Below are positions 5,644 to 7,014 of a stretch of DNA of 7,014 bases, one piece after another (position 1 is the stretch's first letter; each line of letters starts with the position of its first letter). The position numbers and the translations under genes were made by a program. The DNA is from WFZT01 sp964571845 (lineage in GTDB: Bacteria; Hydrothermota; Hydrothermia; B15-G9; WFZT01): assembly GCA_964571845.1 (NCBI GenBank), contig CAZNDM010000015.1:1-7014 (forward strand), written 5' to 3'. The notes beneath the pieces were generated by a model. It worked only from the letters and a program-made list of their open reading frames with translations, ran no database searches and was not told the DNA's origin.

Positions 5644-6553
5644 ACTCAGGCTGGATCTGAAGTCTCTTGGTGTGAGAATCGGACACACAACGGATAGAGA
5701 AGGTGGAAGTGGATGTAGTGTTTTTTTATTTGACAGGCCTGTCAGGGCATCTGTGTCAGTGAGGGGGGCAGCGCCTGCATCAAGGGAAACAGATCTTTTG
5801 ATGCCAGGAAAACTGATAAGGGAGATTCATGGAATTGTACTCAGCGGGGGGAGTGCATTTGGGCTTGAGAGTGCATACGGTGTTATGAAATATCTCGAGG
5901 AGAGAGGTATTGGTTACGACACAGGTACAGCTGTGGTTCCCATTGTACCAGCTGCGGCTATTTATGACTTGAAATATGGAAAGGATGTGAGACCGGGTAA
6001 GGATTGGGGATACAAAGCGGCTCAGAATGCTGATTACATTCTCGAATCAGGGATTGTTGGAGCTTCAGCGGGTGCTACTGTGGGGAAGTTTCTTGGAATA
6101 GAGAGGGCTTCCAAAACAGGGCTTGGCATTTATGAAGTTCAGTTTGACGGATACAGGTTGGTCGCGGTTATGGTGGTTAACGCCCTCGGGGAGGTTGTTG
6201 ATGAAAGGGGAGAGATCATTGCGGGAGTCAGGTCTGACAGAGGATTTTTGCCAGCAATGGAGCTTGTGAAGGGTCTGGATTTTGAGAAGATCAGACGGGG
6301 TGAGAATACGACTCTTGGGGTGGTGGTAACGGATTTTCCGTTGAATAAGGAGATGCTTTTCAGGCTGGCGGAGGTTTCGCACAATGGGATAGTGCGTGCT
6401 GTTAGGCCATCTCACACTCCGTTTGACGGGGACATTATATTTGCCGTGTCAACTGCCGAAGGTGCGGGGGAGGAAAATCCGTACAGACTCTTAAAGCTTT
6501 TTGCCTTTGCCGAGTACGCGGTTCAGAAGGCAATTTTAAATTCAGTTGTTTAA
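5636..6553 (+). CDS. P1-family (DmpA/NylC-like) self-processing hydrolase
   Basis: This 305-residue protein belongs to the P1 (peptidase S58) family of N-terminal nucleophile hydrolases. These cleave themselves into two chains and then act on peptide or amide bonds. The predicted self-cleavage site is Asn224|Thr225 in RRGENTTLGVVVTD, giving chains of about 224 and 81 residues with Thr225 as nucleophile. Compared from memory with NylC, the other active-site residues can be placed at similar spacings: Lys151 (GATVGKF), Asn182 (VNALGEV), and Asp264 and Asp266 (TPFDGDIIF). SGGSAFGLESA (70-80) is the family's glycine-rich motif. DmpA-type enzymes use Ser, so this is the Thr-type. There is no signal peptide, so it is probably cytosolic. 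The GTG start overlaps pncA by eight bases. The natural substrate (beta-amino peptides, amides or cyclic dipeptide products) cannot be told from sequence. Its stop codon lies inside a large inverted repeat. Confidence 0.9.
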   Translation: MTELRLDLKSLGVRIGHTTDREGGSGCSVFLFDRPVRASVSVRGAAPASRETDLLMPGKLIREIHGIVLSGGSAFGLESAYGVMKYLEERGIGYDTGTAVVPIVPAAAIYDLKYGKDVRPGKDWGYKAAQNADYILESGIVGASAGATVGKFLGIERASKTGLGIYEVQFDGYRLVAVMVVNALGEVVDERGEIIAGVRSDRGFLPAMELVKGLDFEKIRRGENTTLGVVVTDFPLNKEMLFRLAEVSHNGIVRAVRPSHTPFDGDIIFAVSTAEGAGEENPYRLLKLFAFAEYAVQKAILNSVV

Positions 6554-6603
6554 GGTTTTCACGCCCACAAAGCGGAGCTTTGTGGGCGTGAAAACCTTAA
6601 ACA
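6547..6603 (+). terminator. Perfect 27-bp inverted repeat at the operon end, possible terminator
   Basis: The left arm is 6547-6573 (TGTTTAAGGT... to ...CACAAAGC), the loop is GGA (6574-6576) and the right arm is 6577-6603 (GCTTTGTGGG... to ...CCTTAAACA). All 27 pairs are Watson-Crick. The TAA stop of the P1 hydrolase (6551-6553) is within the left arm. The position suits an operon terminator or an mRNA 3'-end stabiliser. However, no run of T follows on either strand, so it is not a standard intrinsic terminator. The repeat itself is certain; its role is not. Confidence 0.5.
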
Positions 6604-6657
6604 CAAATACATGAAGATGGTATCTCACACCACTTTATTGGTTTGGGTAAAGGTATC

Positions 6658-6686
6658 CTGCCAGCGATTTTGACAGGATTTATAAT
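6658..6686 (+). promoter_or_regulatory. Promoter-like pair upstream of the repeat island
   Basis: A perfect -10 TATAAT (6681-6686) has CTGCCA (6658-6663, 4 of 6 to TTGACA) 17 bases upstream. A start near 6693 would transcribe the structured repeat island to the right, either as a leader of a gene beyond the window or as a small RNA. A better -35 match, TTGACA at 6670-6675, is only five bases from the -10 and cannot pair with it. Confidence 0.4.
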
Positions 6687-6774
6687 AGAATTTACGCCCA
6701 TCTTCTGTGGAACTCATGTTCAGTTTCCCTCCTAATTTGCTAAGGGGGTCTTATGCCCATCCTCAACAAATCGT

Positions 6775-6812
6775 GAGGGGACAGAAAGGGCAAATTCGAC
6801 GGGGAAGAGCGG
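6775..6812 (+). repeat. Direct repeat, copy A
   Basis: This 38-base block begins GAGGGGACAGAAAGGGCAAA and ends GAAGAGCGG. It matches copy B (6927-6965) with four mismatches and one 1-base gap. The two copies start 152 bases apart and have different flanks, which suggests duplication of a module or two members of a dispersed repeat family. Confidence 0.8.
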
Positions 6813-6862
6813 ATGTTGCTTTGCAAAGTGTCGAGGGACACTCGACAACCCTTTTCTCCGCT
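6808..6862 (+). repeat. Nested stem-loops with two exclusive inner folds
   Basis: An outer stem AGCGGA (6808-6813) pairs with TCCGCT (6857-6862). Inside it, GTTG (6815-6818) can pair with CAAC (6846-6849) around GTGTC-GAGG-GACAC (6828-6841). Alternatively TGTCGAG (6829-6835) can pair with CTCGACA (6841-6847). A 10-base palindrome, CTTTGCAAAG, lies at 6819-6828. The folds were found by eye, with no energy calculation, so a functional RNA is only a possibility. Confidence 0.4.
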
Positions 6863-6886
6863 TCGCAGAGAGACCTTCTTTCAACC

Positions 6887-6920
6887 CCTCCCCCGCAGTG
6901 CGTCAGCACTGTGGGGGAGG
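6887..6920. repeat. 15-bp GC-rich hairpin
   Basis: CCTCCCCCGCAGTGC (6887-6901) pairs with GCACTGTGGGGGAGG (6906-6920) around GTCA. One of the fifteen pairs is a G-T wobble. ATTAAGGAGGGGG follows directly. The outer C-rich/G-rich arms resemble those of the hairpin at the window edge, while the tips differ. No T-run follows, so it is not an obvious terminator. Confidence 0.85.
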
Positions 6921-6926
6921 ATTAAG

Positions 6927-6965
6927 GAGGGGGCAGAAAGAGCAAATTTGACAGGGGGAGAGCGG
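6927..6965 (+). repeat. Direct repeat, copy B
   Basis: This 39-base block begins GAGGGGGCAGAAAGAGCAAA and ends GGAGAGCGG, and is homologous to copy A at 6775-6812. It overlaps an imperfect inverted pair of about 21 bases (6913-6933 against 6981-7001, sharing GGATTAAGG / CCTTAATCC), so copy B lies in the loop of a larger possible stem. Confidence 0.8.
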
Positions 6966-6994
6966 GTTAGGCTCTTTTTACCCTCCCCTTAATC

Positions 6995-7014
6995 CCCTCC
7001 CGCAAGCGGGAGGG
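6995..7014. repeat. Palindromic repeat cut by the window edge
   Basis: CCCTCCCGC (6995-7003), AA, GCGGGAGGG (7006-7014) is a perfect 9-bp inverted repeat that ends exactly at the last base of the window. The upstream CCTTAATC (6987-6994) predicts that the repeat continues past the edge with GATTAAGG. It looks like a dispersed intergenic palindrome. Confidence 0.75.

Larger units (their letters stand above)
6554..7014. other. Non-coding, repeat-rich region after the operon
   Basis: No convincing gene is present in these 461 bases. The first part (about 6604-6720) is ordinary AT-moderate sequence with a promoter-like pair. From about 6721 to the edge the DNA is a patchwork of C-rich and G-rich blocks (CCCTCC, GGGGGAG), hairpins and two copies of a 38-39 base repeat, listed separately. 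This is typical of intergenic repeat islands. A GTG-started frame at 6707-6925 is not credible as a protein (see rejected items). Confidence 0.7.

Noticed and set aside
5722..5728. T TTT TTA, a canonical -1 frameshift heptamer in the correct frame inside the P1 hydrolase
   Set aside because: A -1 shift meets a TGA two codons later, giving only a stub of about 33 residues. No obvious stimulatory structure was seen, so it is probably chance.
5731..5744. Perfect 14-bp palindrome TGACAGGCCTGTCA within the P1 hydrolase gene
   Set aside because: It is regulator-site-like but deep in coding sequence, far from any promoter and short enough to arise by chance.
6670..6686. TTGACA followed by TATAAT after only five bases
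   Set aside because: The spacing is far below the 16-18 bases a sigma-70 promoter needs. The TATAAT can instead pair with CTGCCA further upstream.
6707..6925. GTG-started reading frame of 72 codons on the plus strand
   Set aside because: It runs through the repeat island and hairpins, lacks a Shine-Dalgarno site, has low-complexity composition and resembles no family I recognise.

Overview
The window is bacterial DNA. Leaders are Shine-Dalgarno type (AAGGAGGTG-like), promoters are sigma-70-like, and the genes are tightly packed with stop/start overlaps. I cannot name the species. The GAPDH resembles the Thermotoga-type enzyme as I remember it, and the proteins are rich in Glu and Lys. The large secreted LVIVD-repeat protein ends in what looks like the start of a sorting tail of the T9SS kind. 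Together these suggest an uncultured, possibly thermophilic lineage of the FCB or WOR-3/Hydrothermae sort. That is an inference; no RNA marker gene is present.

Layout. Positions 1-1947 (minus strand) hold the first 649 codons of a secreted beta-propeller protein that runs off the left edge. Positions 1948-2293 are a divergent promoter region. A -10/-35 pair faces left toward the propeller gene and a near-consensus pair (TTGACA-17-TATATT) faces right. Positions 2294-6553 are one six-gene plus-strand operon: a DUF948 membrane protein, a YtxH-like membrane protein, gap (GAPDH), pgk (phosphoglycerate kinase), pncA (nicotinamidase) and a P1-family self-processing N-terminal-nucleophile hydrolase. 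Five of the six genes are joined by overlaps of 4, 1, 8 and 8 bases, and only a 15-base gap separates the first two. The operon ends in a perfect 27-bp inverted repeat that contains the last stop codon. Positions 6604-7014 have no convincing gene. They hold a promoter-like pair, several GC-rich hairpins, a 38-39 base direct repeat and the first part of a palindromic repeat cut by the window edge.

How the genes work together. gap and pgk catalyse consecutive steps of lower glycolysis or gluconeogenesis. GAPDH here has the residues of the NAD-specific type, and nicotinamidase salvages nicotinamide toward NAD, so a carbon and NAD theme is reasonable. The two small membrane proteins at the head of the operon and the P1 hydrolase at its end have no obvious metabolic link.

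The most unusual signals are structural. A perfect 23-bp inverted repeat with a 2-base loop lies inside the pgk coding sequence over the invariant SHLGRP substrate motif. A second perfect inverted repeat (27 bp, 3-base loop) sits at the end of the operon. The promoter of the operon also overlaps the first ATG of its first gene, which points to a leaderless start five codons downstream. I see no CRISPR array, transposase, tRNA, rRNA or defence system.
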